From Quillaja saponaria (lineage: Eukaryota > Streptophyta > Magnoliopsida > Fabales > Quillajaceae): a stretch of DNA of 64,000 bases. Positions within the stretch are counted from its first letter, which is position 1. Every line of letters starts with the position of its first letter. Where the stretch lies: assembly GCA_029379385.1 (NCBI GenBank), contig CM055618.1:6644134-6708133 (forward strand). The letters are read 5' to 3'. Below are positions 50,573 through 61,798 of this stretch, in pieces. The position numbers and the translations under genes were made by a program. The notes below the pieces were generated by a model, which saw only the letters and a list, made by a program, of their open reading frames with translations, was not told the DNA's origin and searched no databases.

Positions 50573-51433
50573 AAAAGTTGTACTACTTAGATTTGGAAAT
50601 AAATGTCTTGCTTCAAGAAGTCTCCGTATTTGGAAAAGCCTAACTCAACAGATTTAGATTTTTGGGTTCACGCCAAGCAACCCTCTCCCCTCTACCTGTT
50701 TTTTTTTTTTTTTTTTTTAATAAAAAATATGATTAAGTCTTATCTTTTTATTTATATTCTAAATAATTCTTATAATAAATTTAATTTTTTTAAAATTCTT
50801 ATTTTTAAATTTTTTTTTCCAAATAAGTTTTCAATTTTATATTTTACACTTTTTATGTCAATTTTATCATTATTATTTATTTTTACTTCTAAATTTAAAA
50901 TATTAATTAAGTGAAATAAAATTTTTAATTCATTATATAATAATTAATGAAAGAACAAAAATTCTAAAAATTAATAAAATGTTCTCATTATCTACTTTCA
51001 TTTTTTCTAAAATTATCTTTAATTTTAACTTAAATTACTATATTTTTTTCATAATTAATTAGAACCAAAAATAAATAAATTTAGATTCAATTTATAAGAA
51101 AATTAAGAAAGAACTATATTAAAGGAATTATGAAAATATCACTAATTTTTAAAGATTTACTTTCTTGTTAGTTCTAAAATAATAATTTTTAATTTTTAAA
51201 TTAAATGTGTACTTTGAAAAATTAATCTACTTTAGTTAATATTTTAAACTTAAAACAAAAAATAAAAAATAAAGGTCAAAGTGATATAAAAAGTGTCTAA
51301 AATTTGAGACTTAAAAGAAAATTGAAATCTAGAAGTTTTTGGAAATGTGAAGGAAAAAGTATGACTTATCCTTACTTTTTCCAAGTTTCTTTGTTAAAAA
51401 AGTAAGAATAAAATCTTCTATAAATATCTAATC
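50573..51433 (+). repeat. Flanking direct repeat A (left copy)
   Basis: 861 bp from AAAAGTTGTACTACTTAG to AATATCTAATC. It aligns with 59001-59883 along its full length in the same orientation, at roughly 90-93 percent by eye with mainly transitions and small indels. AT-rich, non-coding, with a poly-T run at 50700-50718. It ends exactly where the left LTR-like repeat begins. Confidence 0.85.
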
Positions 51434-51763
51434 GGGAAAGCACGCACACAACAAGGACAAACAATCACAACATAAACTAAGCAATGAAATATAGATTTAG
51501 AATATTCATATAATGCAGGAAAAAAAAGAAGAAAAAAAAAAGGTACTTACATTAAAATAAATAGATAGTCACACGTATAAGCTTTGAATTTTTCAATTGG
51601 AGACTTAAAGTTTTTTAGCTTGCTCACCGCTCACACTCAAAACACTCAAGAACTGGTTAAAGACTCAAAAGGAAAACTTTTAAGATAAAAACTTGCTTCA
51701 TACTCGAACTACAAGAGGTTTATATAGACTTAAAAAGCTAGTACCCTTAGGATAAGGATGAAT
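51434..51763 (-). repeat. LTR-like terminal repeat (3' copy) of the pararetrovirus-like element
   Basis: It matches 58671-59000 in the same orientation (GCTTTGAATTTTTCAATTG, GAACTGGTTAAA, CTACAAGAGGTTTATATA, CCCTTAGGATAA), with about 10 percent difference in the first 80 bp. The ends do not show a clean TG..CA. Confidence 0.8.
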
Positions 51764-52392
51764 AAAGTGGATTCTTCAAATAAGGCATTTTCTTTTGTTT
51801 GGGCAAGTGTCCTAATTAAGTTGGAGTAAAACCACCATAAGAGAAAAGTACTTTTAAACAAAATAAATATGCTTTTATTAACTTGGTTGTCTTTTGCATC
51901 GAAAGTATCCTTATTTTTGAAAAGTAAATCAAGAATGGGTCCCTTCTTCAATAAAATCTTAAGTTCTTTCGGATCTTGAGAATCTTGCAAATAAACTAGA
52001 TCATCTTGATTCATGTCTGAACAATTGTCTTCAAGAATTTTTAATAACTCTTTATAAGCATATTCTTTAGAAGAAGAGGCTAATAAGCATTTAACAATAT
52101 CTAAAACTTTTTTATTTTCATTTAAATAAATTTTATAAGCTAAGGCTTGGGACTTTAAAATTCCTAATTTCTGGAAATTGTTAAGATTTTCTTTAAAATT
52201 AGAAAAATTATCCTACCATTTAATTTGGGTTCTTCTAATTAATCATGGGATGGTCTGATTAATCCCTGAATGCTAAAGTGGAACAGTGCTTCAAGATATA
52301 TTCCCATTTTACTATCCATAGGATTTGATAGTATGCTGCAAACATGATTAATTTATCTTAAGGTTATAGAGAGTTATTATTCTCACAGAATC

Positions 52393-54846
52393 TTATCCAA
52401 TATTGCTGAATGTATTTTGGAAATGAGATAGTAAATAATCTCCATGAAAAGTACTAGGTTTTAAACCATTATGGAAAGGAATTAGGAGAAAGTTCCTCAT
52501 TAAGAGTGAATCTAAGAAACCAACTATATTTTCTTGCTTTATTTTTAAATAAAAGCAGATTTTTCCAGGCTGCCATATAATCAAAATTATTATATAACCT
52601 AGGAAATATTTTCTTGTCTCTTAATTATTTTTAGCAGTATACCCATTCTTCGAGTTTCATAACTTTATAAATTATGAGTTTGGAATAAGCCCATTTTAAC
52701 CCAGTTCTAATCTATGGCTTATGTGCAATAGATTCAATATCTACAAGGATATTTAGGTAATATAAAGTACCATTGGGCTCCAATTCAGGAGAAAGATTAT
52801 TGTTGAGATAGAAAAAAGCTATCTCATAAGGAGCTAAATTAGCTTATTCCTTTTCTATTTGAGCTATCTTTCTATAAGATAGAGAGATATAAGGATATTT
52901 GAAATTTTTGGTATTACAAGGAAGTGTTAACTAATAAGCCTGGTCACTCAATAATTCTTTGTCAGATTCCTTAATATTAAGAATTGAAACATTTCTTTTT
53001 GCCAAAGAACTTGCTTAAGAAGACATAATCCATTTTCCTTTACAATCCCTGCAAAAACTCTCTTGTTAAAAAATCGGGTAATGAATTGGATTCTCTTTTT
53101 TTAAATTCTTTATCAAACTCAAAGACAGACAAAATTCCTCTTCATCTTGTAAATATTTGTTTAGACACCATATTTTTAACATCTTTTAAAGTATGTTTTT
53201 AGCAGATTTACAATCAATTCTTAATAAGAATTTTTTGTTTAACAAATTCGACTCAAATTTAGTAATACACAGAACTATAGATAACATTTCATTTTTTATC
53301 GTGGAATAGTTCTATTGAGCCCATTTCCATATTCTTGATATGAATCTAACTAATTATTCTTTATTAGCAATTCGCTATTTAAATATTCCTCTCCATAGCC
53401 TATTTTAGAAGTATCAGTTTTTACAATTTTGTGGACTTCTAGATGGGAAATACATAAACAATGAAGCTCTTTTACTCTTTACTTTATTCTTTAGTCTTGT
53501 ACATAAAAATTTATAATGTAGAGTTAAGTCTTTATAAAATTCTCCTATATAATTAAGACTCCCTAAAAATCTTTGTAATTGTTATTTTTCCTTTAACTCA
53601 TTAGGAAATTTATCAGCAAATTGAATAGCTCTATTAATTGATATGATTGATCTTTTATAAATATTGCGACTTAAAAAACGAATAACAGTTTAGAAAATTT
53701 TTACCTTTTTTGCTGAAAGTGGCAACCTGCTTTGTTAATAATATTCAAGAATATATGAAAATGTTTGAAATGTTTTTCAATAAAAGAAGAAAATACTAAA
53801 ACATTGTCAATGTAAACAATTATATACTCATGATAAGAATTAAAAATATCATTCATAATATTCTAAAATTTCGAATGAGCATTTTTTATTCCAAAGAGCA
53901 TAACATTTCATTCATGATGTTCAAAAGGTAATGTAAACCCAGTTTTATATCTATTTTTTTTTGCTATTTCAATTTGCCAATATCCATATTTCATATCAAA
54001 TTTAACAAATACTTTAACAATGTAAAGTCTTTTAAGAATATCTTTTTTATTATGAATTAGACATCTTATCCATCTCAGAGTTTTATTTAAAGATTTATAA
54101 TTAATAACTAGGGTAGAAACTGCTATTTCTAGTTTAGCGGCATTTTTAACATAAAATGCTGGACAACTTCACGGACTATAGCTTGTTCTAATAAGTCCTT
54201 TTTTTAACACTTCTTCTGTTTCATTTTTACAAATTTCTAAATGTCTTGGATCCATTGCAATCAGTCTATATTTTGTAAGTATCTGTTTTTTAGAAAAGTC
54301 TGGTTCATAAGGCAATTCAATTATGTGTTGCTTCTTATTCCAAAAAACATTATGAATTTTAACACATATTGTCTTTTCTATTTTATTTTGAATTTTTTTT
54401 TTTATTTCTTCTTGCAATTTTGGAATTTTTAATTGTTGTTCAATTCTTTTGTATTCAATTTCTTCTTTTAAATACATTAAAAAAATTTATTTCCTTTTAA
54501 TGGTATCTCTCATTAGATTTATTTCATGCATTCTAGGGTCCTCAACAAATTCAAATTTAACTTGTCTTCTTTTAATATTTGACTGTACTCCAGACTCATC
54601 TATTCTAGTGATAGAAAATAACATGTGTAAAAAATGATTTCCTAGAGTAATCCCTTGGACTAATCTCTTCACTAAAACAAAAGGTAAATGAAAAAAGACT
54701 TTGTTATTGTAAACTACAGCATTAGATAACTTGTAATCTATTATTAGATGATTTTCATATGTAGCATAAAAAATCTGAGTAATCTTTTGATATAATTTTG
54801 AAAGTAACAATCATTCATTGATATAATTTAAATTTGCTCTTGAATC
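52393..54846 (-). pseudogene. Protease and reverse-transcriptase remnant of the pararetrovirus-like element
   Basis: The protease active site lies at 54838-54846 and reads D-S-R where the family has D-S/T-G. The reverse transcriptase begins within 54169-54477 (segment KYRLIAMDP and the downstream KKGLIRTS, the palm entry typical of Caulimoviridae and Ty3-like enzymes). It runs on with stops to about 53000. The catalytic tetrad at 53803-53814 reads Y-I-D-N, with the last aspartate lost. Both changes are explained by single G-to-A changes. The part after about 53000 was not assigned. Confidence 0.6.
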
Positions 54847-55234
54847 TATTAGGGCTATTGATTGAAAACTAAACTCATTGTTCACTCTAATTGTTACTTT
54901 AGTGAACTATTTTTGAGTTATTATTAATTCTATAGCGTAATCCATCTGTTTGGATCATTTAAGATATTAATAGATCATTCATCAAGTTCCTGAATCATTA
55001 CATTTTTTTCTTTGCTTTCAGGTTCTTGATCTTTTATTTCATTTGTAGATTCTTACATAAGATCATGAAATTAATCCTCATTTGATTCTTCTAAAATTGA
55101 AAATTTTCTTTTTAGAAGTTTTTAAATCTTCTTTTATTTCATTTATTTCAGATTTTAAATAAGGTATAGTTAGTTCTCTAGAAAAAGTATTAGCAGTTTT
55201 TAATCTTTCAATTATGTTTTTGAAAGAATATGAA

Positions 55235-56479
55235 TCATTTTTTTATACTTCCTTTAATTCTCGAATTATTCTTTCCCTTAGAAGATATTTGAATATAATT
55301 TTTTTGTTGTATTCTTCTCTTTTTTGGGTCTTCAATTTTATTTATTAAATCTAAAATTAGACTCTCTTTTTTAGAAAGAATATTAATGCTAAGATTATTT
55401 AATACTAGAGTTTTAAGGATGCGTTTATCATAATCATTGCCAGAAAAACACTGAGATCTTTCAGAGTTTTCAGACTTATCATTAGATTTCTCTTCTTTTA
55501 AGTTTGATTCTAACTTTTTTAAGGATTGTTCTATTATGAAAGCAAAAGTATAATCTCTTTCTCCTTCAGAATCTTCCAACAAAATTTGACACAATAATCT
55601 TTTTAATCCTTCATCTATTTGAAGAGCATTTATCTTCTTTTTTACCTGGCATTTATGTCGATAATGTCCTGATTTGTCACATTTATAACAAATAAGAACT
55701 ATCTAAAATTAGTTTCCTTAGCTATGGGTTTTTTATTAGATTCTTGATAGCCTATTTTAGTTTTTTGTTTTTTGTTTTTTTTCCTCTTTCTTATAATGTT
55801 TTCTCTTGTTTGGCTTATTAGAGAATTTTTTATTAAATTTTTGAGTCTTTTTAGACTGTTTATACTGACTCCCTGTAGAATAACCAAATTGTTCACAAAA
55901 GGTTCCTAACACCTTTTTTCCGTTTAGTTTTTCTTTATCTATTTGGCGTTTTAACCTTATATTATTATATAAAGATATTCCTACCGAAACTACTTCTAAA
56001 GCTAACTTTTCATAAATATAGCTATTATAAGGTATATTATCTCCATGTTTTTCTTTTAGTTTATTTCTAATTTTATAGGCAAATAGAGTTGGTAGGCTAG
56101 CTAAATATTTCTTTTTCCCAAAATCAGCTTAATTATCTAGTCTTTGATAAACTCTGGACAGAAAAATATTCTTATACCATTGAAAATAAGATAAATCTGG
56201 GCATCTCAAATTTATCAATTGTTCATGAGATCTGTCTAATCTAAATATATTAGCTACTACCAAATGATTTATTATTTTATAGATTAGAGTATTAACTATA
56301 TCAGTAACAAAATTTTTATTTTCTTGTTTTACTGAGTTTAAAATTTCTTGTTTAAAAGTTTCAGACAAATGAAAATCCCACCATCGAAGTAACTGACCAG
56401 TGAATCCACTTATTATAGCTAATGTTTTTTCATGGTCTTGATTTCTATTTGACTTACATGCTACGGTATATATAAGCAA
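55235..56479 (-). pseudogene. Coat/Gag-like remnant with CCHC zinc knuckle
   Basis: Broken minus-strand reading stretches at 56129-56479, 55699-55896 and 55235-55594. The first has GFTGQLLRWWDFHL, a Trp-Trp core typical of plant pararetroviral coat and Gag proteins. The knuckle at 55649-55690 keeps C-x2-C-x4-H-x4-C. A very Lys/Glu/Ser-rich tail follows. Frames are interrupted several times. Confidence 0.55.
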
Positions 56480-57299
56480 GTGTTTAGTGGTTTGAAGAAT
56501 GTGATATTCTGCTAAACTATCAATATTCTATTTAACTATTAACTTTCTATCAAACTAAACCCTATCTTGGATTGCATTATCTTCATATTATAGATTTAAA
56601 GGTAATGATCTAGGGTAATATATTTTTGATGATGCAGTGGGCATTGTTTTATTCCAATGAAGTTTATTAACTTTCAAGTATGAATGTTGTTTAGATGATT
56701 CTGATTTGTTTTGAATCAACATATTAATACTTTTCCTTTCATACAGATTTAATTTTTGTAATCTGTTTTCTAATTCATCAATAAAAATTTTATCATAACT
56801 TTTGTTTGTTTTCTAAGTTTCAGATTTACTTCAGGAGAGGGCTTCATTATTATCAGATTTATTTTTGGTGTTTCTTTTGAAGAGAATCCTGAAGCTTGTG
56901 AAAATATATGTTGAGAAGATTTTTCTTGTATAAGATTCTATTCTAGAAGATTGTTTTCATAGAGATTGTAAAAATAGATTGGTATAGTTATTCTAGTTGA
57001 ATATTTCAACCAAAGTACTAGAAGTAGATGCTTCTTTTGGTATGGCAGAATAAGAATTGGCCAAGATTTCTCCTTTTGATTTTTTAATAGAAAGAAAGGA
57101 TTTTGGGAGATGAATTGAATAAATGTTCTTTCCTTCTTTGTAAAGAATTTTTGTAAATAAATTTTGATAAGCAGTTTCTAAAACATTTAAGAATTAAAGA
57201 TTCTCAAAATCAGGCCATTTTTTTTTTATGATATCCAAAAGCGTTTTCTAGCCAATTAAAGAATCCATGTTTTTTATGGAATTTATCCATATACTACTT

Positions 57300-58477
57300 A
57301 TGCATAGAAATTTAATAATTTTTTTTTCACTAAAAGCAGTGTAAATCCATTTATGCTTATTAGTAAATGGTAGGTGAAGTGAATCTTTCATGGATATTAT
57401 ACAAACACTATATCCCATCTCTGAAAGGGTAGGAGAGGTATTCCTAAAAGGTCACTTTAATCCTTGTTCTGAAGGTGTTTCTACTTGATATTAGGAATGA
57501 CTTACTTACTCTTTTGACTTGATGATTCCTTCTATAATTTGTTTTCTTTCATTTTCTGTTGAAGGTGTAAAAGAGGTAGAAGACCTTCTAGACGATTCTC
57601 CTAAATTCAATTTAATTTTTCTATTGGATGAAAATTTTATCTCTACATATTCATCGTTATATTTAATAACCGATTCTAAATCCCAAGTTTCAACTTTCTT
57701 TGGTAGAACTTCTTAATCTATTTTTCAGGTTTCAGGTAATGTAACTTGATCCCAAGCTATAATCTTATGAAATACTATATTGGTTTTAGATGGATTAGCT
57801 ATAAACAAAGTTATTTCACCTTTTTTAGATTATATTCTAATATTGGGTGCCATAGTATTCATATCCTTGTAATAAATCCTATATATTATGACTACATCTT
57901 CTGATCCTGATAACATATCAAAAACATGAGATTGTATATTTAAAGTTAAAGCACTCATTATGTTTTGATCTGTTAATGAGATTAAAATGTTGGGATATCA
58001 GCTGAAAAATATAAAACCTGCATAGAGACTTAATTCAATATATCCTAATAAAAAATCTGAGAATTTATTGTGTCTTGTATCCCTTACATAAATTAAAGTT
58101 GAAGTATTTAATCCAGATCTTATTAAGGATTTTAACGCTACCTGAACCATTCCTATATACATATATTCAATTTTTTTTTTTTTTTTTTTTTTTTTGTGTT
58201 TTCTTCAATTAATTTAGAAGAAAAAAAGCTTAAATGATTTTTGTCCTTCTTTTAATGGGATTGACCCTTCCATAGTTTTAATTATATAGTCTTGTTTTAG
58301 ACTAAAACTTACTTTTTTATATATATGTTTATATGAAATTTTTAGTAGATTCCAATTCTGTAGTTCTTTTTCTATATTTTCTACTATTATAATTTCTTTA
58401 TTATTTTTAGAAAAATTACTGGAACTAGAACCAGAAGAGTTAACAGAGTTAGATAACTTTCTTAAAATGTTAGCCAT
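57300..58477 (-). pseudogene. Movement-protein-like (30K type) N-terminal remnant
   Basis: A minus-strand start at 58477 opens a stretch with Ser/Asn-rich residues, intact to 58214. Homologous-looking sequence continues to about 57300, past a long poly-T tract (58169-58194) and stops. Segments such as YVRDTRHNKFSD and DMLSGSEDVVIIYRIYYK have the look of the central region of 30K movement proteins in endogenous plant pararetroviruses. No profile search was possible. Confidence 0.45.
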
Positions 58478-58651
58478 TAATACATCGAGTCAAAGAAGTA
58501 AACTGTCAAATGATTTATACAACTCTCAACATCCTCACTTCAATGGACTTCACAGATTTTATGATGTCTTGACTTTGTTTCTTGAATTTTTTTTCCGGCT
58601 TCGAAGATTAATAGACTAATGCTTTAAGATTATTTCTAATCTCTACTAACC

Positions 58652-58670
58652 TATGGCTCTGATACTAATA
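58652..58670 (-). other. Primer-binding site, tRNA-Met type
   Basis: Minus strand TTAGTATCAGAGCCATAGG directly follows the right terminal repeat. The initiator tRNA-Met complement used by plant retroelements and Caulimoviridae is TGGTATCAGAGC; one G-to-A change separates them. Confidence 0.6.
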
Positions 58671-59000
58671 GGGGAAGCACACACACAACAAGCACAAACA
58701 ATCACAACATAAACTAGGCAAAGAAATATAGATTCAGAACATTCATATAATACAGAAAAAAAGAAAAAAAAAGAAGAAGGTACTTACATTAAAGTAAGAA
58801 GATAGTCATAAATACAAGCTTTGAATTTTTCAATTGTAGACTTAAAGCTTTTTAGCTTGCTCACTGCTCACACTCAAAACACTTAAGAACTGGTTAAACA
58901 CTCAAAATGAAAACTTTTAAGATAAAAACTCGCTTCATACTCGAACTACAAGAGGTTTATATAAACTTAAAAAGCTAATACCCTTAGGATAAATATGAAT
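58671..59000 (-). repeat. LTR-like terminal repeat (5' copy) of the pararetrovirus-like element
   Basis: About 330 bp, partner of 51434-51763. Its inner edge is fixed by the primer site, and its outer edge by the start of repeat A'. Confidence 0.8.
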
Positions 59001-59883
59001 AAAAGTTGTACTACTTAGATTTGAAAATAAATGTCTTACTTCAAGAAATCTCCATATTTGGAAAAGCGTAACTTATTTAGATTTTTGGGTTCACACCATG
59101 CAACCCTCGCCCTCTCTTAGTTGTTGTTGTTTTTTTTTTTTTTTTTTAATTATTATTATAAAAAATATGGTTAAGTTTTATTTTTTTTATTTTTTATTTA
59201 TTCACATTCTAAATAAGTCTTACAATAAATTTACATTTTCAAAAATTCTTACTTCTAAATTTTTTTTTCTAAATAAGTTTTAAATTTTATACATACACTT
59301 TTTATGTTAATTTTATCCTTATTATTTATTTTTACTTCTAAATTTAAAATATTAATTAATTGAAATAAAAATTTTAATTCATTATATAATAATTAATGAA
59401 AGAACTGAAAAATTCTAAAAATTAATAAAAAGTTCTCACTATCTACTTTCATTTTTTCTAAAATTATCTTTAATTTTAACTTAAATTACTATATTTTTTT
59501 CATAATTAATTAGAACCAAAAATAAATAAATTTAGATACAATTTGTAAGAAAATTAACAAAGAGCTATATTAAAGGAATTATGAAAATATCACTAATTTT
59601 TAAAGATTTACTTTCTTATTAGTTATAAAATAGTAAATTTTAATTTTTAAATTAAATGTGTACTTTGAAAAATTAATCTACTTTAGTTAATATTTTAAAC
59701 TTAAAACTAAAAATAAAAAATAAAGGTCAAAGTGACATAAAGTGTTTAAAATTTGAAACTTAAAAGAAAATTTAAATCTAGAAGTTTTTGGGAATGTGAA
59801 GGGAAGAGTATGACTTATCCTTGTTTTTTCCAAGTTTCTTTGCTAAAAAAGTAAGAATAAAAATCTTCCGTAAATATCTAATC
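59001..59883 (+). repeat. Flanking direct repeat A' (right copy)
   Basis: 883 bp, full-length partner of 50573-51433. It begins at AAAAGTTGTACTACTTAG directly after the terminal repeat and ends AATATCTAATC, after which the sequence (CACTAGTGTG) has no counterpart on the left. Confidence 0.85.
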
Positions 59884-60601
59884 CACTAGTGTGAAAACAA
59901 TTATCTTAAAAAGTAAAATTAGATGAATTATGAAAAATAATTTTCAGCTTTATTTTATATTCTCATAACTAGTTTGTTCATCCGGATCCTCTAAAATACT
60001 AGAAGATAATGTGTTACTTCTAATCATTAAAACAAACTAACGATTTAGATTTTAACACATTATTCTTGAATATTCTCTTTTCATAAATATTAGAAAATAA
60101 GAAAATATAAATAAGTAGATTAATCATTAGATAATAAGAAAAAGTTAGAGTATATTAATTTTTTAAGCATGACAAAAACTACAAATAAAGAAAATGAATT
60201 ATTCAAAAAGAAGTCAAAATGATAAGACACATTTTATTTTATTTAAAAAAAAAAAAAAAAGAAGTAAAAACATGTTAATTCCAAACACAAAACAAATGTG
60301 AAGAAAAAAAATGATTATTTTACATATTTATAATTTTATTGTTTGTTAATTTTGGAAAGAGAATATATATATTTTTTTTAAAATAAGGTGTTAAAATTTA
60401 AGTTGTTTAATAATTAGTGCACATTACTCCTCAAAATGCAAATGGGATTTTAATTCAACTGGACTTATAATAAAGAGCAAACCTAAGATGTTTTGTCACT
60501 TGATAATGAGAAATATGTAATAATTTTATCTTCAGTTATTCTTAGGTTCATTTCAAATTCAAAGTAAATAGAGAAATACAAAATAATTTTATCTATAGAT
60601 A
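59884..60601. other. AT-rich intergenic DNA, nothing recognised
   Basis: No reading frame, repeat pair or RNA gene was seen between repeat A' and the next transposon end. Confidence 0.6.
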
Positions 60602-61479
60602 TACTACAAGAAAATCAAAGTTTGGTGAGTGACACATTATCTTTCCATATCATCACTAAACTAAATGGCGAGGGAATAGCGAGAACAAGGCCCCTTGTCA
60701 AAATTAGATCGCTAATGGAGAGGGATTGACAAATTCCACGCTATTCCCTCGCCAAATGTGGGAAGGAAAATATTTCTTCGCCATTCTTTCGTCAAATTGG
60801 AGGGGTTTTTTTTTCCTTTATTTGCTCCATTTCCAAAGGGAGATGAATAAAATCAACGCGAATCCCTCTCTTTTCTTACAAAATATTTTGCCAAACCATC
60901 GCTAATTCCTTTCTATTCCTTCGCACTCCTAAATTTTCAATTCTGACTTCCCTCGCCATGTTGAGAAATATTCAGTTTTCCTTCACCTTCATCTTGTAAT
61001 TCCCTTGCCATGCTGGGATTTTATCAAAATAGCAATTTTGTTTTTTTTTTTTTTCTTGCCCCTCAGTTTACTATAGAAACTATTAAACTTATTGTCAAAT
61101 CATCACGAAACCCTCTACAACATCCATTTAGCCCCTAAAACCTTCCAATATCATTACAAACAATTCACAAAACTCACAAAGTTATACAAAAGATTTAAAA
61201 TGTGTATATAAAGTAATGTGAAACCTAATAATAGTACAAGATAAATTTAAAATACATAAAGGAAAAACCAAACTTACTAACATGTTTGAAACATTAAAAC
61301 TTATTCCAAACTTATAGTCTAATTATTGAAAATTCATAAAGGCAAAAACCATACTTATTGTCTTAATGTTAAAAAAATGTAATAATAAAAGCATAATACC
61401 TAATCATGACCTAAATTCTTGTCATTCTCATCTCTGCATCATCTGCCCCACCATGAATAACATCTTATTGAACATACGT

Positions 61480-61498
61480 ATATATATATATATATATA
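61480..61498. repeat. (AT)n microsatellite
   Basis: About nine TA units inside the second CACTA element. Confidence 0.8.
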
Positions 61499-61540
61499 CA
61501 CACACTAAGTTATTAACAAGTTTATAGTGAAAGCATTTAT

Positions 61541-61798
61541 TTACTTAAAACAAAAACATATTTGAAACAAACTTACATGGCTCTGTAGAGCAATATCACC
61601 AGTTAAGTTCAAGGTTTGTAGCATCTCTTGGAATGTCTCGGTGAAAAAGGACTGAATTTGGTTTGCATTCATCACCGCAATGTCTGTTGCAAATGCAATC
61701 TTCACCCGATCATTCATTAACACCTTCTCCATTACATTTAGTAGTGACTCATCCATTGAGGGAATGCATAGGTGGATGTGGAAGCTCCAGTTGAGCAA
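61541..61798 (-). pseudogene. CACTA-encoded protein fragment
   Basis: An 85-residue stop-free stretch, with the core MNDRVKIAFATD and NANQIQSFFTETFQEMLQTL suggesting an amphipathic helix region. It resembles the C-terminal part of plant En/Spm-type proteins by general appearance; the assignment leans on its position inside a CACTA-like element. Confidence 0.4.

Larger units (their letters stand above)
51434..59000 (-). mobile_element. Endogenous pararetrovirus-like (Caulimoviridae-related) element with LTR-like ends, inactive
   Basis: About 7.57 kb, transcribed on the minus strand. A primer site close to the initiator tRNA-Met complement (GTATCAGAGCC, about 58652-58670) adjoins the right terminal repeat. 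Coding remnants in order: movement-protein-like N-terminal part, coat/Gag-like part with a CCHC knuckle (55649-55690), retropepsin, reverse transcriptase. The last kilobase before the left repeat (51764-52900) has broken reading frames with no integrase features (no HHCC, no DDE seen). This order and the missing integrase fit Caulimoviridae; terminal repeats are unusual there but quasi-LTRs are known for Petunia vein clearing virus. Every module has stops or frameshifts. Alternative: a Ty3-like retrotransposon that lost integrase. Confidence 0.6.

Noticed and set aside
50573..51763. A plus terminal repeat as one long LTR
   Set aside because: On the right the order is terminal repeat then A', not A' then terminal repeat, so they cannot be one LTR.
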